Shown: positions 9,580 to 29,201 of the stretch, in pieces | Position numbering within the stretch: the first letter of the stretch is position 1 | How the letters are laid out: every line of letters starts with the position of its first letter | Source of the DNA: Pempheris klunzingeri | Taxonomy: Eukaryota; Chordata; Actinopteri; Acropomatiformes; Pempheridae | Direction of reading: 5' to 3' | Length of the DNA: 64,000 bases | Assembly (NCBI RefSeq): GCF_042242105.1 | Contig: NC_092029.1 | Coordinates: forward strand, 8,805,885 to 8,869,884 | Made by a program: the position numbers and the translations under genes | Notes under the pieces: model-generated | What the model saw: the letters and a program-made list of their open reading frames with translations, nothing else | What the model was told of the DNA's origin: nothing | The model's database searches: none

Positions 9580-12500
9580 CTATTCTTCATCTGTGTCATC
9601 TGCTGCTCCAGAAATGATGATGGTGCGCTCCTGTGTGTCGCTCTCGTAAGTGTCCTCGTCTGTCTTAACTGTTCTGGGAAAAAAGGGCGACAAGTGGAGA
9701 AATAAGAAGTTTTACTGTGTCAGGAAGAGATTCTGACTGAGAACAATATACAAATGTGAGATGATAGACATCCTGTACCAAAGTCACCCTCTACCTGATG
9801 AGGACGGTCTTCCTCTCAGACAGCTCGGTTGCCTGCTCCTCCAAGTCTGTCTGGGTGTCTGAGGAGGCCATTTCCAATCGGGCTCCTCCAGCATCCAGAG
9901 TTTTCTCAGTCCCGCTACCACCCGTGTCACTGGAGGCTTCATGCTGCTTTGGAGCCGGCGTGGGGGCTGAACTATCAGGCGCTGAGGCTGTGGCTGAGGC
10001 TGAGGCTGAGGCTGAGGCTGAGGCTGAGGCTGAGGCTGTGTACGTGCTAACACTGGAAGTGAGATGCCGGCCCTCGGTCAGGGACAGGTGTTGGACCACA
10101 GTGCTCAGACGGCTGTCTTCCCCCTCGATCAGCTTCCTGACAAATAAACAGAGCAGCATAAGAGTGCTGCATACAAATGGAAAAATATGCGTGCAGTGAC
10201 AAGTCATGATGAGTGAACTGAAGGGCAGAGGTTTTGTTTTGTTCACCTGTAGGTGGTGATCTCAATCTCCAGAGCCATCTTTACATTTAGCAGGTCCTGG
10301 TATTCCCGCAGCAGCAGAGCGATCTTCTCCTTGGTTACCCTTAGATCCAGCTGAATTGCCTCCATACGCTCCTTTTGTAGTAGAATACAACAGAAAAGCG
10401 TTTTTTCTGACGCCTTTGAGACCAGATGGTGACCATAATTTTATGGTCCCTATATTCGTTAAAACTATCTCATACTCTCACAAGATTTCAGCTACCTGTA
10501 AATCTTCCTCCTTCTTCTTGTATTTTTCCGCTGCATCACGAATCTGAGCCTCCAAATATTCGTTCCTTGTCTTCAGTGTCTCCAGTTCACGTTCCTTGTT
10601 GAGAAGCTGTACACACACACATACACACGAACACACATCTTTTTTAATGCAAAGAAGTGGTGGCAGTATCCATAAACAAGAATAGAGAATAGGAGAATAC
10701 TCACATCCTTCTTATAGCCTGCAATTTCCTCTCTTACACTTCGAACACTTTGAACATGTTTGGTGGAGGCATTGCTCAGGTCCTGAAACTTTGTCCTGTA
10801 CCAAGAGTCCATTTCCTGAAAAAGAACAAATAATACCTTTTTTTCACTAGATCATCGCTGCTTTGTATTATTTAAGCGCACATGAGACGGGCTGAAGAGA
10901 ACATGATGTGGTTTCACTGTTGCACCCTACCTGCAGGTTTTTGGCAGCAATGCTGTCATACTGGGACTGAATCTGCCTGAGAGCAGAGGAGAGGTCTGGG
11001 AGGCCGAAGGTCAGATCCACTTTGGAAGTTGCTGAATAGATCTGCTGCATCAGTTCCTCAATTTCCTTTCAGCGGAAGAACCAGAGTTAGCAGAATATAT
11101 TGAGCTCTAAAACACTGCGGGCTGTATCTCAACAATAAGTTTAAAACATGGTTTATATTATTTTCTTAGATAAGGTAGAAACATTTATGTGGCTTGTTGA
11201 GGAAGGTTTACTCCACCTCTTCACCACAAGGTAGTCACAGCTCCCCCCTTTGACACTGTGCTGATAATTGCCATGTTTACAGTCTTACTCACTCTATCCA
11301 TCAACAAGGCCTTGATTTAAGTTCAACCTGTCAGCAATAATTGCCACCCAATTAAACCATTAATGATAAAATGAAAGGCATGCTAGCCGCCAGACACTGA
11401 CTCACACACACACTGTGCTGTAGATGGACAGACAAACATGCATTATTACCTCCTTGTGAACTCTCTGCAGGAAGGCCAGCTCCACCTCCAGATGTTCCAG
11501 CTGTTTCTCCAGCCCAATGCGTGCTGAGGTTGCTCTGTCCACATCCTGGAACATTAAACCACATCAGGTCTGAATGGTTTGGTAAAATTAAAGCAAAGTT
11601 TATTAACCTAATGCTTTGAATTCCTTTCTGAAATCTTTCTTTCCTACCGGACGGACAGCCTCGATGTCATGCTCCGCCTTTTTCCGGGCATCCACAGCCT
11701 CATCATATTTGGCCTTCAGCATGTCCAACTGGCCCAGCATGGCCTCCTTGGCCGCCAAAGACAGATCCTGTACAAGGGGTGAAAAGGAGGACCAATATTC
11801 TAAACTAGTTACTGTGAGGTCTGTTGAATTGTGTTGTTATTTTTATTTGTCATAAGTATCTATTCATCATATCTTTAGTCATTCAAATTAAGGGAGGAAT
11901 GTTTTGGGACCATCTAGTAATCTCTCAGATTCAGGTTTTAGGTATATTTTTTTTAGTTTTATAGGGTCTCTGGTTTGTCTTTGGCAAATTTGTAGGTTAT
12001 AGATGTTATTGGAAAATAAATGCATTGTTTTGATTTTTTCCTGTTTTTGTTTTTCTTGTAACATTTTTGATTTAGTGTAGGTGAGCATATATCCTGGGTT
12101 CTTAAGCTCCAGATGGCTTTTTTGAGGTGTCCCATTTCACTATTTGTATTTTACCTTATATGATCATGGTTATATTTTAAATTGTTTTGTGAATAAAACT
12201 GAATTAAATATTACCACAATTGGCTTCAACACTTGTCACAACAAACCACAATCTGAACGCGTTACGGTCAGGAGATATGACCATCCTTACCCTCTGGACT
12301 CTCATTTGCTCGGCGACCCTGTTGAGATCCTTCAGCTGCGACTCGTATAGCTGCCTGATGCCTGATGGCCGGCAATGGCGGCTCTTCAGGGCCTCAATCT
12401 CAGCCTCCAGCAGCTTGTTTTTTGACTCCAGAGTTCGCACCTATAGCAAGACATACAAAAACAAAGTTATTATAGTGTATTGTTTGATATATTTATTGAT

Positions 12501-13324
12501 TTTGTTATAATGCTTCATGAGGGAATAACTGAAAAAACAGACAGTTCAGGAAGGAAAAAGTCAGATTGTTATGTCAGATGTGAAAAACTGAATATGATGA
12601 TTTTGTGTGGCGTTTCAGGAGTGACACATGAGCCATGGTGTGTCTGCATGTTGTTGGTCCTCTTGCCTTTTCTATATAAACTGCCAGGCGGTCATTGAGG
12701 GCGACCATCTCCTGCCTCTCGTTGGTTCGAGTCATCATGAAGGCCTGGTTCTCTGCTGCAGCCGCATCCAGGTCCAGCTTTGGCCCGAGCCCCATGGACA
12801 TACCAAAGCACAGCGCTCCCATACTCGCACTGCTGTAGACAGGACCAGAAAAGGTTCTTTACATTCACCGGCACATTATGACAGTTTAGACTCATCTGAG
12901 ATCATCCATGTGCCACGAGTTATACCTGGACTGATTTATCTACAGTCATTCAGTACTTGCTGTGCACTCAAACTATAACAGCAATGGGATTTATCCCTCA
13001 TCAAAGCTGCACTGGGAGCATGAAAAACTAGGATCATAAGTGTAGTGATTTAGAATTACATATTTTATACTGTTGCACTCTTATAAAGTGAATGACAGTC
13101 AGTAAAACATTTTGACAGGACTCTCACCTGGTCATGCCAGCCCTGTTGGAGATGGCCCTGCGCCCCACCGACCCACCCCTGCGTGTGAAGCTGGCTGAGC
13201 GGTGGCGGGTGTCCCTGCGGGTGGGAGAGGGACTGGACACCCGCAGCTGGTAGGCAGGAGGGGCGGCCAAAGTGCCCTCGAAATGCCGGCGGTATGAAGA
13301 CATCCTCTCTGGACTGCGGCTCAT
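9580..13324 (-). CDS. Cytoplasmic intermediate-filament protein, type III-like, class unassigned; 11 coding exons, 548 aa
   Basis: Coding exons (minus): 13324-13128, 12832-12667, 12440-12291, 11767-11648, 11545-11450, 11065-10931, 10815-10705, 10606-10496, 10371-10247, 10136-9795, 9673-9580. Arg-rich head (1-102) with an SSYRRHF motif like type III heads. The rod (about 103-411) opens with [16 protein letters not shown] and closes with the consensus [12 protein letters not shown]. Coil 1B is vertebrate length, without the 42-residue insert of lamins. The tail (412-548) carries an Ala-Ser dipeptide repeat (about 438-456) and ends in an acidic DDTDEE. A 96-nt exon ([11 protein letters not shown]...) matches the conserved 96-nt exon of type III and keratin genes. 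Other borders differ from what I recall: the head is split from the rod by an intron, and intron 2 is GC-AG. It could be a desmin/vimentin/peripherin relative, a thread-keratin-gamma-like protein or a diverged neurofilament-type protein. No gene symbol is given. Confidence 0.9.
9985..10040 (+). repeat. Coding hexanucleotide repeat (GAGGCT)n
   Basis: A run of GAGGCT units, with one GTGGCT variant at each end. On the minus strand it reads AGCCTC in frame and encodes the (Ala-Ser)n stretch in the tail of the intermediate-filament protein. Both strands stay open through it, producing spurious plus-strand frames. Confidence 0.9.
11843..12262 (+). repeat. Dispersed repeat, copy 2 (longer), in intron 3 of the intermediate-filament gene
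   Basis: Both ends match 8626-8840 in the same orientation. The central part, roughly 11904-12125, is absent from copy 1. The centre holds only a short basic minus-strand frame (66 aa) with no recognised domain. It is either a transposable element or a local duplication. Confidence 0.7.
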
Positions 13325-13412
13325 GTTGAGGCTGCTGTAACCTCTGCAACTTCAACTGGAGACTGGAAACTGGTCACTCACAATTTTTAGTCTGTGGTGG
13401 GGTCTTTATACC
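13128..13412 (-). promoter_or_regulatory. Core promoter and first exon of the intermediate-filament gene (TATA box at 13410-13403)
   Basis: On the minus strand, TATAAAGA lies about 80 nt upstream of the ATG at 13324, placing transcription start near 13375-13380 and giving a 5' UTR of roughly 50 nt. This TATA-type promoter suggests tissue-restricted expression, unlike the TATA-less ccnc promoter next to it. The listed span runs from the TATA box through exon 1. Confidence 0.6.
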
Positions 13413-14014
13413 GTCAGCCCTTCCCTAAACACAGCAGAGGAATGTTGAACCTCCCCAACCCAAGGGTGAATGTGCTTACAAACATTTATCAAGGTTACGT
13501 CAATTTAATTTATTATAGGCAGCTGGAAGAATTTAAATTTTATAATGACTAAATTCTCAGTTTACTTACCTGCACATGGCGATTTAATTGACCGTGTGTA
13601 CCAACATTAACTGCACATACTTGTGTTTATTTATTCATAATGCCGTTTTTTTTTGTTACGCTCATACTGCGCTTAATTTCGCAGCACATTCATCAATCTG
13701 TGAATCCACACACTCATCCACACCATTCACTCATCTATGGTTTTCATTTTCTTCCATTTGAAGTAATGATAACGTGTTTTTGGCATGTACTAAAACAACA
13801 GGCATTTTTTTCTGGGAAAAACCAGTTTTTCTGAAGTTTTCAATGCGGAACAAACATTTCGGAACCATTCAGGTGTGGTCGCCATCCTTCTCCGGAAGGT
13901 TTTTAATGTTACCCCAGCGTCTGCTTAGCATAAATACTTTTCCTGTGCTAACCACTGCTTTGTAGGAAAGTGATATCAATTTATAGTGTTATTCTCTACC
14001 TCAACTGTTGCGAT
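13413..14014. promoter_or_regulatory. Shared intergenic region between the divergent intermediate-filament gene and ccnc
   Basis: Only 690 bp separate the two start codons, which point away from each other. The minus-strand side has a TATA box (separate entry). The plus-strand side has no TATA box and a modestly CpG-containing stretch near 13850-13930. No open frame here looks real. Regulatory elements of both genes probably overlap. Confidence 0.5.
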
Positions 14015-17000
14015 ATGGCGGGAAACTTCTGGCAAAGTTCTCATTAGTAAGTGTTTATTATTTTTGTTACGTGTTACATCTTTATTTTGTGAATCACCGT
14101 CTGTGTTGGGAGGCCTAGCTATTAGCTGTTAGCTGTATTGCACGTCAAAGCTAATCGTTTCTCCTGAACTATTGACACGACGTAAAATAGCTGTTTACAG
14201 AAAAGACAGACGGAAAACTTAATGAAGATAAAAGCTGTTAGAAAATGTTGAATCAGACTAGCTTACTGTTATATTTGTCATGCTTTGCGACGACAGTAAA
14301 CAAGGCTAACACAGTAGTTTATGCTTGTGTGGTTGTGCTAACTTAAACCCGCTAGCTCAGTTGATGACAATTTGAGTGAGCAGCTAAACTCTGAGTATAT
14401 TTACATAATGAGTTTTATTTTATCCGTTTAAGCCTGCAGTGGGTTCTGGACAAGCAGGACCTGATGAAGGAGCGCCAGAAGGATCTGAAGTTTCTTTCAG
14501 AGGAAGAGTACTGGAAACTACAGATATTCTTTGCCAATGGTATTTGTTAAATTGGAGTAACATATTTTTATCAAACCTGTTGAATTATTAGACTACATTA
14601 TTTATTCCTTTGTTATTGTGAAGCACTTTGGTCACCCTTTGGGCTGTTGGAAAGGGCTATATAAATAAACTTTGCTTTGATTTGATACATTAAATAACAC
14701 ACCATCATGTTTACAGCATCAAATCTGGGCTACTCTTTCTCTGAAACCATATAATGAAGTGAGGCTATTTTACTTTAAGTTATTCAGTGTTTGGTTGTGT
14801 CTCTTTCAGTGATCCAGGCTTTGGGGGAACACCTGAAGCTGCGGCAGCAGGTCATTGCCACTGCGACTGTTTACTTCAAGCGCTTCTATGCCCGGTGAGG
14901 AGGGGGTGTCAGTATGATACTGACAAAGGCATATTAGAATAAATCAAATTTGGAACTTTGATCATAACAATGTGGTTGCTCAGCTTGACTATCAAATCCA
15001 CATCACTGATGATACTTTTCCCTCAGAAATCATACGATCCGCCTCTAGTTTTGGTTAGAATATCATATAAATATAATTTTATCATTGGGGAAAATATGAC
15101 ATTATTGAATTTAGCAAGGGAGTCAGAAGTTAAAACTATAAGCTAGAACACACCATTCCTTTTTCTATTAATGTCTCACCTCACATTTTAGTGCTGTGAG
15201 CAGTGTAATATAATCTTAATTGTCACTTAATCATCACTTATTTATTTATTTAGTGGGGCATATATCCTACTCATCCAAAGCTGAAAAATCTTTGTCTCTT
15301 GTTTGCAGGTATTCCCTGAAAAGTATAGATCCGGTACTCATGGCTCCTACCTGTGTTTTCTTGGCTTCTAAAGTCGAGGTATGGATTCTCTTGCAGCTCA
15401 TGGACAATCATGAGCTAAATGAAAGTCTACTCTCTGCGTTAGCTTTCTATTTCTTTTACACAAAACATTTATGTTTTCTCAGGAATTTGGAGTCGTGTCC
15501 AATACCAGGCTGATCTCTGCAGCAACATCTGTTTGTAAGTCACCACGCTCCGTAACATATTTCCTAGACCTTAAAGTAGTACAAATCTCTCAAACAGTTT
15601 TTTCTGCAGAAGTGTAATCAAATGTTCTTTTTCTCAAACAGTGAAAACAAGGTTCTCCTACGCGTTTCCTAAAGAGTTCCCCTACAGAATGAATCATGTA
15701 AGTAAAACATCTATGCAAGAATGTTATCCTCTTTTAGCCAGAGTGACTCAACATAAAAGCTAACCTTACAAATAACATTCATTATACAGTAAATGCAGCA
15801 ACATAATGAAGACATGTACAGCTATAAACCAGCCAGCAGTCTGATAACACAATAATAAAGATAAGTGCCTTATTAGAGAGTTTAAATATGTGATTGTGTT
15901 TGAGTGAGGGTCAGATTTATAAGTAAGCAAGACGTCCGGGGCAAAACAGAGCTCAAAGGGATCTGTTTCAGTAAAGATACTGTAGTTCATGCTAAAGTGT
16001 AGAGTGCCATGGCCAAAATAAATTCACCAGTTTAAACCACTCAAGTACTCATATGCTAGTGGAGCAGCTATGCAATGAATCAACCAAATGCATGATTGTT
16101 TTCCTGCTTCCTCTGCAGTTAGTTATTTATGCACTGCTGTGCTACATTACTGCATACCAAGAACCTCTTACACTGTATCACAGTGTTGCTATGTGAGCGT
16201 CTGCCAGCATGTGAGATTCCACAACTAATGTTCGCAAACCTCTGGCAAAAATCTTGATGCTGTGGGAGATGGCTTCGACCACGGCTATCCGTTAGAAAGC
16301 ACGCACGCATTAGTTCTGCACAGCATCTCTCACTGGTGTGTCAAGTAGTGTGCACCGACAGTATTTTATTTATCCACCAGCTCCACTTAGATGCCAGGAT
16401 GCCACCAGGGCTGTTCTGACACACTGCCTGTCCAGAGAACTATTATTTATAGTGAGGGAGTGATAAAAGGAGGGAGTGGTTCACACGGTAGAGAATGAGT
16501 TAGCAGGTTGCTGCAACTCCTAAACGTAATTTTTCAAATTCAGCCTGCAGGTGTAGTAACGGTGATGTTGGCACAGGGACAAACAGGCGTAATCTAACGA
16601 TAAGAGCCAACGTTATTGTTTGAAAGGTTAGTTGATATCTCCTGATTGTTGTTCCCCAATAAAAACGTGTGTCATAAGAGGAGGGCAATAAAATGTTGTG
16701 TTCAGCATTTGTGAATAGGTAATGTTCAAGTTTTAATCATGATTCCTTTGTCTGGCGTGGCGATGTAAAAGTGTTTAAAAAAAGAATACAGATTCCACTA
16801 AACAAAAACAACCCAAAGAGACAAAAGTGGATTTTTGCAAATTCCTATGAAGAATCTGTCTTCTGTTTTCTTTCAAACATTATAAAAACAGGTTGACTTG
16901 AACCGGTCTGATATGTTGTTCGTTGAATACAGTTTTACTTTGTTTCTTTACAGATATTAGAATGTGAGTTCTACCTTCTGGAGTTGATGGTGAGTGGAGA

Positions 17001-19042
17001 CCACTTTCTATCACTGCTGCTGTTCTTTAAGCTGAATGCTTGGTTGAGAACTTATTGTGAATATAATCTGTTTTTCAGGACTGCTGCCTGATAGTGTACC
17101 ACCCCTACAGACCACTGCTGCAGTATGTGCAGGATATGGGACAGGAGGACATGTTGCTGCCCCTGGCCTGGTACGATGCTGTTTGTTTTAATTTGTTTGT
17201 GTGTATTTTGACATCTTTGAATATTGGATTTAGCGGGTGTTGGTTGACTCACTCAGTGTCTCTGTGTACCAGGCGAATAGTGAATGACACGTACAGGACA
17301 GATCTGTGTCTGCTCTACCCTCCCTTCATGATTGCCTTGGGTAAGATTTGTCCCTGCACGCTTCTCATCGCAGCTATTTAACGTCGTTACTGACCAAAAA
17401 TAAGATTTATTAGATGTAACATGATGAGTTTCTCGTTTCCTCCCACAGCCTGTCTGCATGTTGCCTGTGTGGTACAGCAGAAAGATGCCAGGCAGTGGTT
17501 TGCAGAGCTCTCCGTCGACATGGACAAAGTAAGAACAGCCGCTGCCGCAGCCGCATTCTCAAAACTACTCTGAAAATGTTTTTGTGTCATAGAATCATAA
17601 CTACTTAAGAATGAGACACATCCACGTGCATGCTTAACACACAGTAACATTTCCCAACTGATAAAATGCCATATTCAGTAAGACTTTAGGCATGTAACAT
17701 GCAGTCAGACAGGCACAGACCGATCATATAATGTGTAATAATATATATGATATTAATATTATAACACGAGACAAACTGTATAGTCTAAAAACAATGAACA
17801 AACTAGAGAAGCCATCTGATTTATGACTGATTCACTGGTTAAAAAAGTGAAATTATTCTGCAGGTGACACAGATCACTGTATCTGTAGGAATGTCCTGTT
17901 GAGCAGTGAAAGCCACATTCATGTCATGTGTGACTGTAATCCAGCTGAAGGGATTTAGTAGGCACAACAATAGGATTATTATGTTGGCTCACTTTGATGC
18001 AGTGCTGTTAAATAAGAATACACAATGATTAAAAATGTTTAGACTGTCAAAAAAAACTTTAGAATTTAGGACTGGAACAACAGGAGCTGTTTTTAAACAT
18101 CACTGTGAAATTTTTACTGGAAGTGACCCTGTTTTGCTTTTTGACCACCTTGTGCTGAGCAGCCGCGAATCAACATGACTGTTTTTGTTTTCAACTGTTT
18201 TTATTCCTTTTCTGTCGAAGATCCTGGAGATTATCCGAGTCATTCTGAAGCTCTATGACCAGTGGAAAAACTTTGATGACAGAAAGGAAATAGCTGCCGT
18301 GCTAAACAAGATGCCTAAGCCCAAACCTCCCCCCAACAGGTAAATCTGACCTGGTTCTGTGTGTGATGCTGCATTTCTATGGATTCAGGCACATGACAGA
18401 GGGACAGGACCTTTTGGACGGCAGAGGCAAAACTAAACATGCATGAGTAAAATAAATTAAATAAGATTATTGTATGCATTGCATTATGATAATATAATAT
18501 ATTTTTATTATATCATAATATAATTCAATATAATATTATAGAAATATTATATGATATATAGCATTATACAGGATAGTAAACATTATTGCATATTTTCTCG
18601 GCATACAGTTAAATATCTTAATCTTGGATGGCAATGCCATCTACTTTTACCATAGTCTGCCGGCCTCACTTTATTTTACCGTCCTGCTCACTTCCACTAA
18701 AATGATATCTGATATCTACCATCTGCCTGAATCTGTGTGAGAGCAGCATTAACCCTGTAATCATATACAATACACACACGTTTTATTTTGGTAGTTTCTG
18801 GCTTTTGCAAATAAGATACACAGGAAATAAAGTATAGTCGATTGTTTCCTCCCCATTACATATTGTGTACAGAGCTGCCCTGTTGTGCTGTCTTGTATTG
18901 GACTTGTTCAATATAAAGACAAGAAATAAATGAATGAATTAATGTCTGTTATTATTTTCTCCATCTGTGTCTCTGTGGTGTCTACAGTGAGAGTGACCAG
19001 AGCTCCAACGGGAACCAAAGCAACTCCTACAGCCAGTCCTAG
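14015..19042 (+). CDS. ccnc: Cyclin C, complete, 12 exons, 283 aa
   Basis: Cyclin C partners CDK8/CDK19 in the Mediator kinase module. Exons: 14015-14046, 14433-14539, 14810-14894, 15309-15378, 15483-15534, 15642-15697, 16954-16989, 17079-17170, 17273-17340, 17449-17528, 18221-18339, 18988-19042. All are GT-AG and keep frame. The 283-aa length equals human cyclin C, and identity looks very high from the start MAGNFWQSSHYLQW. Cyclin box 1 lies at about 46-144 (LGEHLKLRQQVIATATVYFK; the core ASKVEEFGVVS), box 2 at about 150-250 (VYHPYRPLLQYV; YPPFMIALACLH). The Ser/Asn-rich C-terminus ends NSYSQS. The unusual acceptor of exon 2 (TTTAAG|C) is fixed by frame and protein match. No residues are missing. 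Confidence 0.98.
14605..14690 (+). repeat. Interspersed-repeat 3' end in ccnc intron 2
   Basis: The string GTGAAGCACTTTGG followed by GGGCTATATAAATAAA is the characteristic 3' end of a widespread fish interspersed repeat (SINE/LINE tail type). Only a short fragment is present. Confidence 0.5.
18420..18570. repeat. AT-rich low-complexity tract in ccnc intron 11
   Basis: About 150 bp of almost pure A/T with many ATAATAT words and several short palindromes. It is low-complexity DNA with no coding or RNA signature. Confidence 0.6.
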
Positions 19043-19499
19043 CGCAGCGAATATATTTCCAAGTGAATCCACAATGTTGATGTTGAGTCAGCTGGAAAAA
19101 AAAAATCACGTTTCAGCCAAGATGCCACTTCATCTTGGTGCGGTTGAGAGCCACGTCTTCACTTTCTTCGTCTCTGATCATTATAGGTTTATGGACGGAG
19201 CGAACAGCCACTGAACTGCCTGCAGCCAACGGCCGATTGGTGACCAGTTTTTTTTTTTTTTGTGTTTCAATAAGGCTCTCAACTCTGCGCCAGACTTGAA
19301 ATGAACTAAAACTGAGGAACATTTTGGGGGGGGGCATGGGAGTGGGGGGGGGGGAACTGATGGGAGAGCAGATGAGATGGTTCAGCAGAAACATGTTTTA
19401 ATGTCATTGTGTTGATCCTGACGTCCTTGAACAGCCCAGAGGAGCGAGTCAGGTCCTGTGGAGCTCCGTGGGATTTGAGAAAACTTGATCACAAGTACT

Positions 19500-19542
<43 letters not shown>

Positions 19543-20345
19543 CGAGAGAGTGGCCAGTCTGGGTGGGTTTTCATTCCTCAGGGACTATAGTAGTCTACTC
19601 TGTAACATGATTTTGATCCTGTGCTGTTAGACAGTGGATCTGATTGGATGTCACCCTGTGCAACTGTGATGTGATTGGACACCGCCGCCCTGTGAGGTCT
19701 GTGCTGGTTGGCAGGAAAACTCCAACAGAGGCTCCTCTTTACGGTAGAAATGAACTCTTTGAGTACAAGAATTTACTGTTTTGAATCATGACAACTCCAC
19801 CTCCTCCCTCCCTCTTCCCTTTTGTAAATAGCCCCATAAAATCTGATTTCACTTATTTTATATTTCATGATGTTGCTTAATTAAGGAAACTTAAATGGAA
19901 ATCATGAGCTGGTTTCGCTTCATACTCGTGCTTCAGATGAAAGTGCCCCCGTTTGTTTCACTGTCATGATTCTGTCTGCCTGCTGCAAAGCTTATTCTTC
20001 GTTTTATTGTAATTATTTTTCTCATGAAGTCTGCTTGAGTTGTAGAATAATGTAATGTATTTTTTTTTTTTTTTTGTAAAACATTGCTTTTTAATTTGTC
20101 AAGGAAAGTAGACACAAACTACAATCGTTCTAGATTTGTCTGCAAAGTTTTGGTTTCGTCCTTATTCCTTTTTTTTTAAATCAAGCCTCTGCCGTCTTTT
20201 TAATCACTAAATTGTGATGAATTATGTGTGCATATACCTGTAAATCTGTCTATATTTTTGTGGTGTTAATACAGTGAGAGCTGTGTGTGGCTGTATTCAA
20301 AACAAGGTGCTTGAAAGCCTTACGAAATAAAAGCTGCTGGTTACA
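19043..20345 (+). other. ccnc: ccnc 3' UTR
   Basis: This follows the TAG. The best poly(A) signal is AATAAA at 20326-20331, giving a 3' UTR of about 1.3 kb. It contains a G-run (about 19326-19352), a (GT)n microsatellite (about 19505-19541) and T-runs near 19251 and 20060. A further AATAAA occurs near 20673, so a longer form is possible. Confidence 0.6.
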
Positions 20346-21890
20346 GAGAAACCTCTTTTATAAAAGCACATCGTATGAAGCACAGGTGGACAGTGAAATG
20401 ATTTTTAGAGGTGGATTTTGTCGCATTTCTTTGATGCATCTTCAGAGTTTTTCCTCCGTGGCTTCCTGTACACCTCGTTTTTTTTTTTTTGTCACTATTG
20501 GAAGGACATAACGATAAGAGGCCACTAGTTTGTCACATTCTTTTACTAAGCAATAGGGACAGAAGCCACTGAGGCAAGTTAGATGCAGCCTAGTTCTGCT
20601 TTGCCGTCTGGCGTTTCCCTCCCCTTCGGCGGTCTCCATCTGTTACACGACAGTTCACATGAATGGATGTGAGAATAAAAGGGCTTCACCCCACCTAAAT
20701 TTCCCTACTAGCTCTGTTTAAAAAAAAAAAAAAAAATGTCCCACATACTTTTGTCACTTGAGTCTCTGTTTATCATTTTCAAAGATCATTCATGGTCCAA
20801 TAAAATGTATGATGTGCAAAACATAGTGAATCACTGCTGTTGTTCAAGTCATGTTCATATAGTATGTGATGGACTTTGGGAGGAATCTTCCAGCATGTTA
20901 CAAAAGTCATATTCAGCCCCTTTACCTAACTTCAATGTCACTCCAGTACACTGGCTGTGGAAGGACCCCTAGTGGCAGATACACAGAATACATAACATGT
21001 TACATATCAGTTTTTGCATAAAGGGTCCGCTCTTAATAACAGAGCTTGGTGTTAAAGTAGACACAGCACACAGAATAAACTATGCATTTTTAATCCCGTT
21101 TGTGATTCGGAAAAACTGGTTAATTTACTGGATTATGTCAGAGGATGTGTTTACCTGTAGTTGCCTCCAGGAGCTGACATCATGGGGTACAGTCAGTCCC
21201 CGTGACGTCACTTCAGATGCGTGAAGCAGTGAAGGAGAGTGACGTTAATGCTACCGGAAGCTCCTTCAAACTAAAACTTTATTCTACTTTATTTTTGCTA
21301 CTTTTGTTTTATTTTTTGTTCTATTTATTTTATATATAATTTGTTTTATTTTACTATTATTTTTTGCTTCCTTCAGAGGGCAAACAACTGGTAGGCCTCA
21401 CTCATGGAAGATCTTTCGATGTGTGACAGTAGCATTTGTGAAAATTACACATTGAAGGATGGCTGAATTTGATTTAGTTCCTTCAGGAACAGTTGAACAG
21501 AACAGAGCTATCAATGATAACAGGACTGTGCTTTTCATACTATGACAAGTCAAAATGGCTGCTGTGAGAAAAGTCTGTCTCTGATCAATACATTCTGTTA
21601 GTGGAGATAATATTTGTACTTTGTAATACTGTATTTTCAATACTACTCCTCAGATAGCTTACATATCCATTTTTTTCATAATGTACTACATAATTGTCGC
21701 CAACAGGTTTTGTGTTTTTCAAATGACTCAGTGGCTCCTGGAGTGTCTGGGGTCAGTTCAACCAGCAGATATTTTAACCATTCCTAGATCTACATTTAAA
21801 ACAGACACGTAGGATGCAAGATACAATTACATTAACATTATGATGTTCATTTTTGTTTTGTTTTTTTTGTTTTTTTTTCTATTTCCCCAC
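20346..21890. other. Intergenic region between ccnc and faxc
   Basis: About 1.5 kb without a credible coding frame. It contains A/T homopolymer runs (about 20480, 20720 and 21860-21880) and a CRE-like TGACGTCA at about 21203-21210. I recognise no known repeat family or RNA gene. Confidence 0.5.

Positions 21891-29201
<7,311 letters not shown>

Noticed and set aside
9798-10199. 133-aa plus-strand frame with an Ala-Glu repeat
   Set aside because: It is the antisense shadow of the (GAGGCT)n repeat within the tail exon of the intermediate-filament gene.
11888-12088. 66-aa basic minus-strand frame inside the dispersed repeat
   Set aside because: It is short, has no motif, and is absent from the other repeat copy. 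It is not enough to call a transposon protein.
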